DNA from: JAGRGG01 sp965217265 | GTDB lineage: Bacteria; Pseudomonadota; Alphaproteobacteria; Geminicoccales; Geminicoccaceae | DNA: 64,000 nt | Reading direction: 5' to 3' | NCBI GenBank assembly: GCA_965217265.1 | Contig: CBDCHP010000011.1 | Coordinates: 434,001-498,000, forward strand | In this document: positions 44,300 to 52,576 of the stretch, piece after piece | How the letters are laid out: every line of letters begins with the position of its first letter | Numbering within the stretch: position 1 is the first letter of the stretch | Position numbers and translations under genes: made by a program | Notes under the pieces: model-generated | What the model saw: the letters and a program-made list of their open reading frames with translations, nothing else | What the model was told of the DNA's origin: nothing | The model's database searches: none

Positions 44300-44419
44300 A
44301 CGCTTCGCGTTTTTTACCAGTGTCAACCGAGAGGCCACCCGCACCGTCGAAGGCCAATCTCGGACAAAGCAGAAAAGAAGAAAGAAAAAGCCTGCGCATT
44401 GGGCGCGCGAGAAGCGTAA
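44298..44419. repeat. Palindromic terminator-like element, degenerate full copy F
   Basis: The left arm GAACGCTTCGCG overlaps the ubiD TGA. The GC-rich inner part of the left arm is deleted, and the sequence passes directly into TTTTTTACCAGTGTCAACC. The right half keeps an A-rich tract and an AGCCTGCGC...GAGAAGCGT arm. It lies between the convergent stops of ubiD and thiL and may terminate both. Confidence 0.75.
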
Positions 44420-44426
44420 AACGGCG

Positions 44427-45395
44427 TCAAAAATGCCGCCAGCCGACGTGGTTCGGCGCGATCTGCCGTCCGACCTCGTCGACGACGACGAGGTCGGGCT
44501 CGACGGTGATCGTGCCGATCGGGGTGATCGGCGTGGCGCTTCTCCTTGCCGCCGAGCGCGCGGCATCGAAGGCGAACGGCGAGACGGTGAACAGTAATTC
44601 GTAGTCGTCGCCGCCGCCAAGCGCGCAGTCGCGGGCGCCGGGCTGGCGGCGGGACGCGGCCGAGAGCGGCAGGCACGTCGCCTCGATCCTGGCCCCGACC
44701 GCGGACGCCTTGAGGATGTGGCCGAGGTCGGCGAGCAGGCCGTCCGAGACGTCGAGCATGGCCGATGCGACGCCGCGCAGGCCCTGCCCCAGCGCCGCGC
44801 GCGGCTGCGGGCGGCGGTAGCGATCGACCAAGAACAGGGCGTCGTCCTCGTCGACGGCGAGCCCGCGCAGGATGCGCAGGCCTAAGGCGGCGTCGCCGAG
44901 CGTGCCGGACACGCAGACGACGTCGCCCGGCCTAGCCCCCTCGCGGCGCAACTCGGTGCCCGTCGGCACGGTGCCGATGCCGGTGCAGCTCAAGGTCAGC
45001 GGCCCCGGCGTCGAGGTGGTGTCGCCGCCGATAAGCGCGAGGCCGAGCGCGCCCTGCGCCGCGCCGAGCCCGGCGGCGAAGCGCTCGAACCAAGCCTGGT
45101 CGATCCGCGGTGGCCGGGCGATGAAGGTGAGGTAGGCGAGCGGGGCGGCACCCATCGCCGCGAGGTCGGAGACGTTGACCCCGAGCAGCTTGTGGGCGAC
45201 GCTCTCGGGCGGGCATTCGGGCAGGAAGTGTACGCCCTCGACGATGCCGTCCTTGGCGACGACGAGGTCGTGGCCCTCAAGCGGGCGCAGCACCGCCGCG
45301 TCGTCGGCGAGGCCGAGTGCCGCCGGCGCCCCGCGCGCGAGCGGCTTGAGCAGCCGCTCGATGAACGCGAACTCGCCGAATTCTGCGGCAGCCAT
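44427..45395 (-). CDS. thiL: Thiamine-monophosphate kinase
   Basis: The start is ATG 45395, one base after the nusB stop, giving 322 residues. It begins EFAFIERLLKPLA; LGLADDAAVL and KLLGVNVSDLAAMGAAPLAY carry the metal-binding Asp residues. LIGGDTTSTPGPLTLSCTGI and AMLDVSDGLLADL complete the PurM-like fold. It phosphorylates thiamine monophosphate to the diphosphate cofactor. It is last in the rib-nusB operon, a common alphaproteobacterial order. Confidence 0.95.
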   Translation of the reverse strand: MAAAEFGEFAFIERLLKPLARGAPAALGLADDAAVLRPLEGHDLVVAKDGIVEGVHFLPECPPESVAHKLLGVNVSDLAAMGAAPLAYLTFIARPPRIDQAWFERFAAGLGAAQGALGLALIGGDTTSTPGPLTLSCTGIGTVPTGTELRREGARPGDVVCVSGTLGDAALGLRILRGLAVDEDDALFLVDRYRRPQPRAALGQGLRGVASAMLDVSDGLLADLGHILKASAVGARIEATCLPLSAASRRQPGARDCALGGGDDYELLFTVSPFAFDAARSAARRSATPITPIGTITVEPDLVVVDEVGRQIAPNHVGWRHF

Positions 45396-45396
45396 C

Positions 45397-45894
45397 TCAG
45401 AGCGCGGCGTCGGGCGCGCGCAGCACCGGGGCGAGGCGGTCGAGGACGGCGTTGATGAAGCGCGGCTCCTCGCCGGTGAAGAACAGGCGCGAGACCTCAA
45501 TATACTCGTTGATGACGACCCTGACCGGCACGTCGCCGCGCTCGGCCAGCTCGTAGGCGCCGGCGCGCAGGCAGGCGCGCAGGACGTAGCCGAGCCGGTC
45601 CAGCGTCCAGCCGGCGCCCAGGCGCTCCTCGATGCGGACGTCCAGGACCGGCTTCAGCCGCTCGGCCCCGAGCGCCACGACGTCGAACCACGTCGCGTCG
45701 ACCTCGACCTGCGCCGCCTCGTCGCCCATCGGCTCGAACAGTTCGCGCAATCGGTAAGTCTGGAACTCGGCCACCACCCGCGCGATCGGCTGGTCGCCGG
45801 CCTCGGCTTGATAGAGCGCCTGCACGGCGGCAAAACGGGCGGCGCGGCGCTTGTTGAGGATGGGGGCCGGGCGATCCTGCCTGGGGGGCGTCAT
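45397..45894 (-). CDS. nusB: Transcription antitermination factor NusB
   Basis: The protein has 165 residues with the all-helical NusB pattern: RRAARFAAVQALYQAEAG at the start, then YVLRACLRAGAYELAE and VVINEYIEVSRLFFTGEEPR. With NusE (S10) it binds boxA RNA for rRNA antitermination. Its ATG overlaps the ribH stop (ATGA). The frame stays open further upstream on the minus strand, but that part is a shadow of ribH. Confidence 0.95.
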   Translation of the reverse strand: MTPPRQDRPAPILNKRRAARFAAVQALYQAEAGDQPIARVVAEFQTYRLRELFEPMGDEAAQVEVDATWFDVVALGAERLKPVLDVRIEERLGAGWTLDRLGYVLRACLRAGAYELAERGDVPVRVVINEYIEVSRLFFTGEEPRFINAVLDRLAPVLRAPDAAL

Positions 45895-46361
45895 GTCGAG
45901 CCCCTCAATTCTCGGCGCCAGCGCACCAGCGTCAGCGCGGCGAGCGCCGCGTGTGCGCCCTTGTCCTCCCCCTTCGGGTCGGCGCGCGCGACGGCTTGGG
46001 CCTCGTTCTCGACGGTGAGGATGCCGTTGCCGACAGCGAGGCCGGCGAGGCCGAGCTGCATCAGGCCGCGGCAGCTCTCGTTGGCGACGAGATCGTAGTG
46101 GGTCGTCTCGCCGCGGATGACGCAACCGAGCGCGACGAAGCCCTGGTAGAGGCCGTCGTCCTCGACCATCGCGATCGCGGGCGGGATCTCCAAAGCGCCC
46201 GGCAAGGTGAGTGTCCGGTAGTCGCAACCGGCGCACTCCAGGAGCGACCGCGCCCCTTCGAGCAGCATGTCGTTGACGTGCGCGTGGTAGCGCGCCTCGA
46301 CGATCAGGATCGAAGCACCCCGAACGTCGGGGATCGTTTCGGGCTTGGGCGTGCCGGCCAT
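45891..46361 (-). CDS. ribH: 6,7-dimethyl-8-ribityllumazine synthase
   Basis: This 156-residue protein has the typical ILIVEARYHAHVND start, the LPGALEIPPAIA loop, VALGCVIRGETTHYDLVANE (catalytic His in the THYD segment) and GILTVENEAQAVARA. It condenses the RibA/RibD-derived pyrimidine with dihydroxybutanone phosphate in riboflavin synthesis. It follows ribB by 33 bp and is coupled to nusB. Confidence 0.96.
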   Translation of the reverse strand: MAGTPKPETIPDVRGASILIVEARYHAHVNDMLLEGARSLLECAGCDYRTLTLPGALEIPPAIAMVEDDGLYQGFVALGCVIRGETTHYDLVANESCRGLMQLGLAGLAVGNGILTVENEAQAVARADPKGEDKGAHAALAALTLVRWRRELRGST

Positions 46362-46394
46362 GGGCGGCGTTTTCCTCTGCGGTTTTCTGTCCGC

Positions 46395-47531
46395 TCAACC
46401 GATCGGCCGCGTCTCGACGACGCGCAGGTGATAGCCTTCGAGCCCGACGATGGTGGGCCCTGAGTTGGAGAGAACGATCATGTCCTTGACGCCGAGGTCG
46501 TGCAGGATCTGCGCGCCGACGCCGTAGACGCGCAAGTCGCGCGGCCCATCATCGTAAGTCCTCGCGACACTGGCCGCAAGCCCGTCCTTGACCGTGGTGG
46601 CGGCCGATTCGCGCAAGACGACGACGACGCCGCGCCCGGCCTCGGCGATCATCCGCATCGCCGCGTGCAACTGGGCGCCCCGCCCGCCGCCGCCGCCGCC
46701 GAGGAGATCCTCGAACATGTTGACGGCGTGGACGCGGACCAGGACCGGCTCGGGTCCGCTAAGGTCGCCCTTGACCAGCGCCAGATGCTCGACCCCGTCG
46801 ATGCGGTTGAGGTAGACGCACAAGCGAAACTCGCCGCCGTGGTGGCTCTCGAAGGTACGCTCCAGCTCCGGCTCGACGAGGCGCTCGGTGCGCAACCGGT
46901 GCTCGACGAGGTCGGCGATCTTGCCGATCTTGAGGCCGTGGAGCTGGGCGAACGGCACGAGGTCGGGCAGCCGCGCCATGCTGCCGTCGTCGTTCATGAT
47001 CTCGCAGATGACCCCGGCCGGCGCCAAGCCGGCGAGCCGGGCGAGGTCGACCGCCGCCTCGGTGTGGCCGGTGCGCACGAGGACGCCGCCGTCGCGCGCC
47101 ACGAGCGGGAAGACGTGGCCGGGCCGGACGAGGTCGTCCTTCTTCGCGTTCGGCGCGATCGCGGCCGCGATGGTCCGCGCTCGGTCGGCGGCCGAGATGC
47201 CGGTCGTCACCCCTTCCCTCGCCTCGATCGAGACGGTGAACGCGGTCGAGAGCCGCGGCTCGTTGCCCTGCGCCATCAAGGGAAGGTCGAGGCGCCCACA
47301 GCGCTCGCGGGTCATCGCGAGGCAGATCAGGCCGCGACCGTAGCGGGCCATGAAGTTGACGGCCGCGGCGTCGCAGAACTCGGCCGGGATGACGAGGTCG
47401 CCCTCGTTCTCGCGGTCCTCGTCGTCGATCAGGACGAACATCCGTCCGGCCCGCGCGTCGTCCAGGACCGCCTCGATGTCGCTCAAGTAGGCGAGGTCGT
47501 CCGCCGTGACGCGCTTGAGGCCCTCCTTCAT
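46395..47531 (-). CDS. ribB: 3,4-dihydroxy-2-butanone-4-phosphate synthase with degenerate GTP cyclohydrolase II domain
   Basis: The 378-residue protein has an intact N-terminal RibB domain: MFVLIDDEDRENEGDLVIPA, RLDLPLMAQ, FTVSIEAREGVTTGISAADR and RTGHTEAAVDL. The C-terminal 170 residues align with GTP cyclohydrolase II, but the zinc-binding Cys cluster (normally C-x10-CxC in the SECLTGD region) is absent; it is replaced by a glycine run in FEDLLGGGGGGRGAQLHAA. It should therefore act only as RibB, and a separate RibA is needed elsewhere. The start ATG overlaps the ribE stop (ATGA). Confidence 0.94.
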   Translation of the reverse strand: MKEGLKRVTADDLAYLSDIEAVLDDARAGRMFVLIDDEDRENEGDLVIPAEFCDAAAVNFMARYGRGLICLAMTRERCGRLDLPLMAQGNEPRLSTAFTVSIEAREGVTTGISAADRARTIAAAIAPNAKKDDLVRPGHVFPLVARDGGVLVRTGHTEAAVDLARLAGLAPAGVICEIMNDDGSMARLPDLVPFAQLHGLKIGKIADLVEHRLRTERLVEPELERTFESHHGGEFRLCVYLNRIDGVEHLALVKGDLSGPEPVLVRVHAVNMFEDLLGGGGGGRGAQLHAAMRMIAEAGRGVVVVLRESAATTVKDGLAASVARTYDDGPRDLRVYGVGAQILHDLGVKDMIVLSNSGPTIVGLEGYHLRVVETRPIG

Positions 47532-48127
47532 GTCCCTCCCCCATAATTCAGCCGCCGCGCCACGTAGCGGGCGAGCATGTCGGCCTCCAGGTTGACGTGG
47601 TCGCCCGGCCGCCGATCCGCCAACGTCGTCGCGTCCCAGGTGTGCGGGATGATCGCGACTTTGAACGTTTCGTTTGTCACCGCGTTGACCGTGAGCGAGA
47701 CCCCGTCGACCGCGATCGAGCCCTTGCGCGCCACCAAGGGCGCGATCTCGGCCGGGAGCGCGAAGGTGATCTCGCGGCTCTGGCCCCGGTCCTCGATCGT
47801 CTCGATTCGGCCGATCGCGTCGGCGTGGCCGAAGACGAGGTGGCCGCCGAGTTCGTCGCCCAGCTTCAACGAGGCTTCGAGGTTGACCCGGGTTCCGACC
47901 TCCCACACCCCCAGCGTCGTGCGCGCGAGCGTCTCCGGCGAGGCGTAGACCGTCCAGCCTGCTTCGTCCTGCTCGGTCACGGTAAGGCATACCCCCGCGT
48001 GCGCGATCGAGGCACCGGTCGGCACGGACACGGGGTCCATGCCGCCCTCGACGCGAAAGGCGCGCCCGCCCGCGCCGTCCTCGACCTTTGCCACCTTGCC
48101 GACGTGGGTGATGAGGCCCGTGAACAT
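47528..48127 (-). CDS. ribE: Riboflavin synthase, alpha subunit
   Basis: The protein has 199 residues and two lumazine-binding repeats: MFTGLITHVGKV and GVCLTVTEQDEAGW in the first, and DGVSLTVNAVTNETF in the second, with GGHLVFGHADAIGRI between them. It dismutates two lumazines to riboflavin. It starts 3 bp after the ribD stop and overlaps ribB, as part of the rib operon. Confidence 0.96.
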   Translation of the reverse strand: MFTGLITHVGKVAKVEDGAGGRAFRVEGGMDPVSVPTGASIAHAGVCLTVTEQDEAGWTVYASPETLARTTLGVWEVGTRVNLEASLKLGDELGGHLVFGHADAIGRIETIEDRGQSREITFALPAEIAPLVARKGSIAVDGVSLTVNAVTNETFKVAIIPHTWDATTLADRRPGDHVNLEADMLARYVARRLNYGGGT

Positions 48128-48130
48128 CGC

Positions 48131-49231
48131 CTACCCTTCGTGTCCGGTTCGCTCGAAGACGAGCAGCCGGTCGGGGCCGAGCCGCCTGTCGTCGATCATG
48201 GCAAAGCGCGGCGCCCCCGTCACCTCGTCGAGGCCGAACCCTGCCACCGCCGGGAGCCCGTCGCCGCCGATCAGCATCGGCGCCAGCGCCACGTGCAGCC
48301 GGTCGACGAGGTCGGCCTTGACCAAGGCGCCCGCGATCGTCGATCCGCCCTCGACCATGAGACGGGTGATGCCGCGCCGGGCGAGCAGGCGCAAGGCCCC
48401 GTCGACGTCCTCCCACTCCATCACGACCACCTCAACGCCGACCGCTTCCAATCGCTCCCGCCGGGCGGGATCGTGGTTCGCCCCGGTCAACACCCAGACG
48501 GGAACATCGGCGGCGCTCCTCGCCAGCGCCCCGTCGACGGGCAGCCGCAGCCGCCGGTCGAGGACGACGCGCACGGGGTTGCGATCGGTGACGCCCGGCA
48601 GCCGGCAGGTCAGCATCGGGTCGTCGACGATCGCCGTGTTGGAGCCGATCAGGATCGCGTCGTGCGTCGCGCGCAGCCGGTGCGCCTCCAGGCGGGCGCG
48701 CGCGCCCGTCACCCACTGGCTGTGGCCGGTGCGAGCGGCGATGCGGCCGTCCAGGCTCTGCGCCAGCTTCAAGCTCACCATCGGCCGGCCCGCAAGGATG
48801 CGCCGGTAAAGCCCGAGATGCGCCGCCTCCGCCCTCGCCGCCATGACGCCGCCCACCACCTCGATCCCGGCCGAGCGCAGCCAAGCGAGGCCCTTGCCGT
48901 CGACGCGCGGGTCGGGATCGCCGCAGGCGACGACGACGCGCGCCACCCCGGCCGCGATCAAGCCCTCGCAGCAAGGGGGCGTGCGGCCCCAGTTGGCGCA
49001 CGGCTCCAGCGTGACGTAGACCGTGGCACCCCTGGCGGCGTCGCCGGCGGCACGAAGCGCCAGCGCCTCGGCATGCGGCCGGCCACCCCGCGCCGTGCGG
49101 CCCTCGCCGACTACCCTTGCATCCTTGACGATGCGACAGCCGACCGAGGGGTTCGGCCACGTCAGGCCGAGGTTGCGCGCGCCGAGCGCCAGGGCCGCCG
49201 CCATGTGGCGATGATCCTCGAACGGGCTCAC
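48131..49231 (-). CDS. ribD: Bifunctional pyrimidine deaminase/reductase RibD
   Basis: The 366-residue protein starts at GTG 49231, overlapping the nrdR stop by 4 bp. The deaminase domain has PNPSVGCRIVKDARVVGEG, the zinc His-Glu in RPHAEALAL and the zinc Cys pair in LEPCANWGRTPPCCEGL. The usual His of PC[SA]H is Asn here. The reductase domain shows MVSLKLAQSLDGRIAARTG, DAILIGSNTAIVDDP and RLMVEGGSTIAGALV. It carries out steps two and three of riboflavin synthesis. Confidence 0.95.
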   Translation of the reverse strand: MSPFEDHRHMAAALALGARNLGLTWPNPSVGCRIVKDARVVGEGRTARGGRPHAEALALRAAGDAARGATVYVTLEPCANWGRTPPCCEGLIAAGVARVVVACGDPDPRVDGKGLAWLRSAGIEVVGGVMAARAEAAHLGLYRRILAGRPMVSLKLAQSLDGRIAARTGHSQWVTGARARLEAHRLRATHDAILIGSNTAIVDDPMLTCRLPGVTDRNPVRVVLDRRLRLPVDGALARSAADVPVWVLTGANHDPARRERLEAVGVEVVVMEWEDVDGALRLLARRGITRLMVEGGSTIAGALVKADLVDRLHVALAPMLIGGDGLPAVAGFGLDEVTGAPRFAMIDDRRLGPDRLLVFERTGHEG

Positions 49232-49701
49232 GTCGGCCCGCCCCAGTCGCGGTCCTCGGGCAGGTCGCGGATGAAGGCTTCGAAGTCCTTGGCGTCGGCG
49301 AAGTCGCGATAGACCGAGGCGAAGCGGACGTAGGCGACCTCGTCGAGCCGGGCCAGGCTCTCCATCGCCGCCTCGCCGATGCGGCGGCTCTCGATCTCGC
49401 CCTCGCCGGCCGTCTCCAGCCGGCGCACGATCCCGTTCACCAAGCGCTCGATCTCGTCGGCGGCGATGCCGCGCTTGCGGGTCGCGATCTTGATCGAGCG
49501 GGCCAGCTTCTCGCGCTCGAAGGCCACCTTGCGACCGTCCTTCTTCAGGACGACGAGGTCGCGCAACTGCACCCGCTCCAGCGTGGTGAACCGCGCCCCG
49601 CAGGCGCCGCACTGGCGCCGCCGGCGGATGCCGGTCGCGTCCTCCACGGGTCGCGAGTCCTTCACCTGCGTGTCCTCGGCACCGCAGAACGGGCAGCGCA
49701 C
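49228..49701 (-). CDS. nrdR: Transcriptional repressor NrdR
   Basis: The GTG start at 49701 gives 157 residues, the usual NrdR length. The zinc ribbon is RCPFCGAEDTQVKDSRP with CGACGARFTT, followed by an ATP-cone domain (VLKKDGRKVAFEREKLARSI). NrdR senses (d)ATP and represses ribonucleotide reductase genes. It precedes ribD, as in many alphaproteobacteria. Confidence 0.96.
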   Translation of the reverse strand: MRCPFCGAEDTQVKDSRPVEDATGIRRRRQCGACGARFTTLERVQLRDLVVLKKDGRKVAFEREKLARSIKIATRKRGIAADEIERLVNGIVRRLETAGEGEIESRRIGEAAMESLARLDEVAYVRFASVYRDFADAKDFEAFIRDLPEDRDWGGPT

Positions 49702-49718
49702 CGCGCGCGTCCCCTGCC

Positions 49719-50147
49719 CTAACCGAGCTTCGCCACGCGCGGCGCGTGGCGCCCGCCCTCGAAGGCGGTGTCGAGGAAGGCATCCAGGCACTCCAGCGCG
49801 ACGCCCGCCCCGGTCGTGCGCGACCCGAGTGCTAAGACGTTGGCGTCGTTGTGCGCCCTCGCCAGCCTCGCCGTCGTCACGTCGTGGCAGAGTGCCGCCC
49901 GCACGGTGGGCTCGCGGTTGGCGGCGATCGAGATGCCGATGCCGCTGCCGCAGACGAGAACGCCGCGCGCCGCCGTACCGCCCGCGATCGCCTCGCCCAT
50001 CGCCCGGCCGAAATCGGTGTAGTCGACGCTCGCGTGCCCGTTCGTGCCGAGGTCGAGCACCTCAAACCCGCGCGCCTCGATCGCCCGCTTGATCGTCTCT
50101 TTCAAGTCGTACCCGGCGTGATCCGCCGCCAGCGCCACCTTGTCCAT
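49719..50147 (-). CDS. rpiB: Ribose-5-phosphate isomerase B
   Basis: The ATG at 50147 gives 142 residues; an upstream in-frame start adds four. Motifs: VALAADHAGYDLKETI, VLDLGTNGHASVDYTDF, GVLVCGSGIGISIAANR (catalytic Cys) and RAALCHDVTTARLARAHND. It interconverts ribose 5-phosphate and ribulose 5-phosphate, the latter being the RibB substrate. It lies 17 bp upstream of nrdR. glyA, which often sits between rpiB and nrdR, is absent. Confidence 0.95.
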   Translation of the reverse strand: MDKVALAADHAGYDLKETIKRAIEARGFEVLDLGTNGHASVDYTDFGRAMGEAIAGGTAARGVLVCGSGIGISIAANREPTVRAALCHDVTTARLARAHNDANVLALGSRTTGAGVALECLDAFLDTAFEGGRHAPRVAKLG

Positions 50148-50301
50148 CCCGTCCCCCAAACCCGCGCGTGGCCCCTGACATGTGCCGGGCCGGCGGCCTC
50201 TTGCAGATAGGAACGGCCGCGTCGGATAAGAAGGCTTCGCGACGGATCGGCTGTGTTTCTCGGCCGCAGGACCGGACGGGTCCTGCGGCCGGGAAAACGC
50301 T

Positions 50302-51972
50302 CTAGAGGGCGTTCAGGAAGCCGACGAGGTCGCGCATCTGCTCCTTCGTGTAGCCGATCTTGAAGCGCCGGTCGTAGAACGCCACCACGTCCTCCAGCGT
50401 CTTGGCCGAGCCGTCGCGGAAGTAGGGCTCGTGGTGCAGGGCCCGCATCTGCGGCGCCGTGCTGGTGCCGATGTCCTCGCATTTTCCTGTGTGCATCGCC
50501 CGGCCGGGGTCGTTCGTGTAGAGCACGGCTGTGCCGTAGAACTTGTGCGGCGCCTTACAGGTGAGCTTGAAGATCGACAGGTCCTTCGAGGGCGCCGGCC
50601 CGCCGAACCCGCTCGCTTGACCGCCGACGCCGATGTCGAAGATGCCGCCCGGCGCCGGCTTATTGCCGGGGAAGACGTCGTTGCCGGCGTGCGGCATGGC
50701 GTGGCACCCGGCACAGGAGCCGTTGGCGATGTCGCCGATGGGCCCGCTCGGCAGGACGACGTCGTTGAGGCCGGCGACCTTGGAGATCAAGAAGCGCCCC
50801 GAGGGATTCGGCGCCCCAGGATAATCGACGCTCGTGCCGCGGCCCTGGAAGAGCCGCTGCCCGCGCTCGATCGACCGGCGCGCCTCCGGCTGGCCCGCCC
50901 AGTTGTCGTACTCGTCGAAGACGGTGCCGCCCGGGGCCGCCGGTGCCGATTCGTGCTCCGCCAGATACACCGGTCCGCCCTTGGCGCCGGCGTCGTCGAG
51001 CCGCTTTGCCCGCTTGTCCTTCGCCTGGGCACTGAAGAAGTCCAGCTCGAAGGCGACGATCTCCTTGAACTTGCCCGCCGCCGCGGCCTTCTCGACCTGC
51101 GCTTCGGTCGCCTGCGCGTGGCCCATCGTCGCGTGGATCGCTTGGCTCTCCAGGTCCGGCTCGCGGCCGTCCCACATGATCTGCTGGCCCACCTTATGCT
51201 TGAACTTCAGGTTCGCGGTGATGAGGGGCCGCCGGTGCATCGAGAACAGGCGGTTGCCGTCGCCGTCGTGGGCGTAGGGCGAGTCGTTTGCGTTGCAGCC
51301 GTAGGGGTCGTGCACGACCTCCCAATCGACGATCGGGTTGTCCACGCCGGGTAGCGGCGTTGGCTCTGGCAAGAAGATGCGGATCAGGCCCTTGTCGAGC
51401 AGGAGCGAGTAGGCCTTCTTGAACGCCTTCTTCCCCTTGCCCCTGAGGCCGCCGATGAGCGCGCCCGAGGTCAGCGACTCCGGCACCAGGTCTGGGCAGT
51501 TGGCGCCGTCGACCGGCGCGAAGATAGGGTCGCGACCCCTGGTCTTGTTGAACCGCTTCTTGATGCCCTTGGCGCTCACCGACATGCCGTCCGGCGGCTG
51601 GTGGCAGGTGACGCAGCTGCGCCCGTTCGTGCCCAAGGGTTGGAAGAAGGCGTTGGTGCGCGTCGGCGTCGGCCCGCTTGGGTGGTAGGCGCCCAGCTTG
51701 CCGTGCTTGTTGTCGCTCTCGCTGTACTGCGGAATGATCGGCGGGACGGCGCCTAAGCCGAAGATCCTCTGCGGCAGGGGAGACTTCAGCGCCGAGAGGT
51801 AGGTGGATTTGATCCACGCCGTGTTGTTGCGCGGAACTTCAAGCGCATCGAGGTCGACGCTGTTCGCCGCCGGCGGCGCGTCCTCGGCACGGACCGCCGT
51901 CGGACCGAGAAGTGCGGCCATCAAGACCAGCGCCGTCGTAGCAGCGCCGCGGGCGTTGTGTCGCATGATCAT
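50302..51972 (-). CDS. Dihaem cytochrome c (MauG/cytochrome c peroxidase-like), large form
   Basis: The start is ATG 51972 behind GGGGAGA, giving 556 residues. The signal peptide ends in TAVRAED. Two haem-binding motifs, CVTCH (about residue 122) and CAGCH (about residue 420), are separated by about 300 residues. The C-terminal part (PQMRALHHEPYFRDGSAKTL, then VVAFYDRRFKIGYT) is like dihaem peroxidases of the CcpA/MauG group. It is longer than standard cytochrome c peroxidases (about 330). Periplasmic electron transfer is likely; the partner is unknown. Confidence 0.87.
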   Translation of the reverse strand: MIMRHNARGAATTALVLMAALLGPTAVRAEDAPPAANSVDLDALEVPRNNTAWIKSTYLSALKSPLPQRIFGLGAVPPIIPQYSESDNKHGKLGAYHPSGPTPTRTNAFFQPLGTNGRSCVTCHQPPDGMSVSAKGIKKRFNKTRGRDPIFAPVDGANCPDLVPESLTSGALIGGLRGKGKKAFKKAYSLLLDKGLIRIFLPEPTPLPGVDNPIVDWEVVHDPYGCNANDSPYAHDGDGNRLFSMHRRPLITANLKFKHKVGQQIMWDGREPDLESQAIHATMGHAQATEAQVEKAAAAGKFKEIVAFELDFFSAQAKDKRAKRLDDAGAKGGPVYLAEHESAPAAPGGTVFDEYDNWAGQPEARRSIERGQRLFQGRGTSVDYPGAPNPSGRFLISKVAGLNDVVLPSGPIGDIANGSCAGCHAMPHAGNDVFPGNKPAPGGIFDIGVGGQASGFGGPAPSKDLSIFKLTCKAPHKFYGTAVLYTNDPGRAMHTGKCEDIGTSTAPQMRALHHEPYFRDGSAKTLEDVVAFYDRRFKIGYTKEQMRDLVGFLNAL

Positions 51973-52576
51973 CAAGTGTTTCTCCCCATATCTCTAAGAA
52001 AATTAGGTAAATTCTGCGTGAGCGCTGATTGGTCCAGTTTGATACGCGATGACCCGCAAGGCTTCTTGGCGGTGGTTGGACATGGGTCGGAGCCATTCCT
52101 CCCCACGGTTGCCGCCCCGGCCCCGTTGTTTCGTCTCGCCCCGCCCATAGTATAGCCGACGCGTCAGCAATCAGCAATTGGTTAAACCGGCGAATAGGTT
52201 GAAATCAAATTATACTTATTATACTTAATAGGAAATTAAGTAAAAGCTGCACCTTGTTATCGAGTAGATTTTATGAGCGAATTCTAGCTCTATGGTTGCT
52301 TTACCGCCTTGAATTTTCCTGCACTTTTGCCTAATTTGTAAGTTTATATACCTATTAAAGGGTTGATCGCGGAGCGGGTGTTCGCTCTGGCGCCTAGCAA
52401 CTGTCCGAGCCCAGACCTTTTGTCGAGAGACATGGCGGTAGAAGTGTCCGGTTCGAGAGGCCACGATTCTTGGCAAGGCGCGCGAGCCTTCTCGTGGCCT
52501 GCCGTTGCGATCCCGACGAGGCAGCGTTTCGTCGGCAAAAGACGCTTTTCGGCGCGTGATGACGTCGGCCCCAGCC
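51973..52576. other. Non-coding or decayed stretch, partly AT-rich
   Basis: No convincing gene is seen. The first part is the upstream region of the cytochrome gene. 52180-52350 is AT-rich, and open frames here on either strand show no domain-like sequence. Confidence 0.5.

Noticed and set aside
47532..47600. FMN riboswitch before ribB
   Set aside because: ribB overlaps ribE; there is no leader RNA and no RFN-type sequence.
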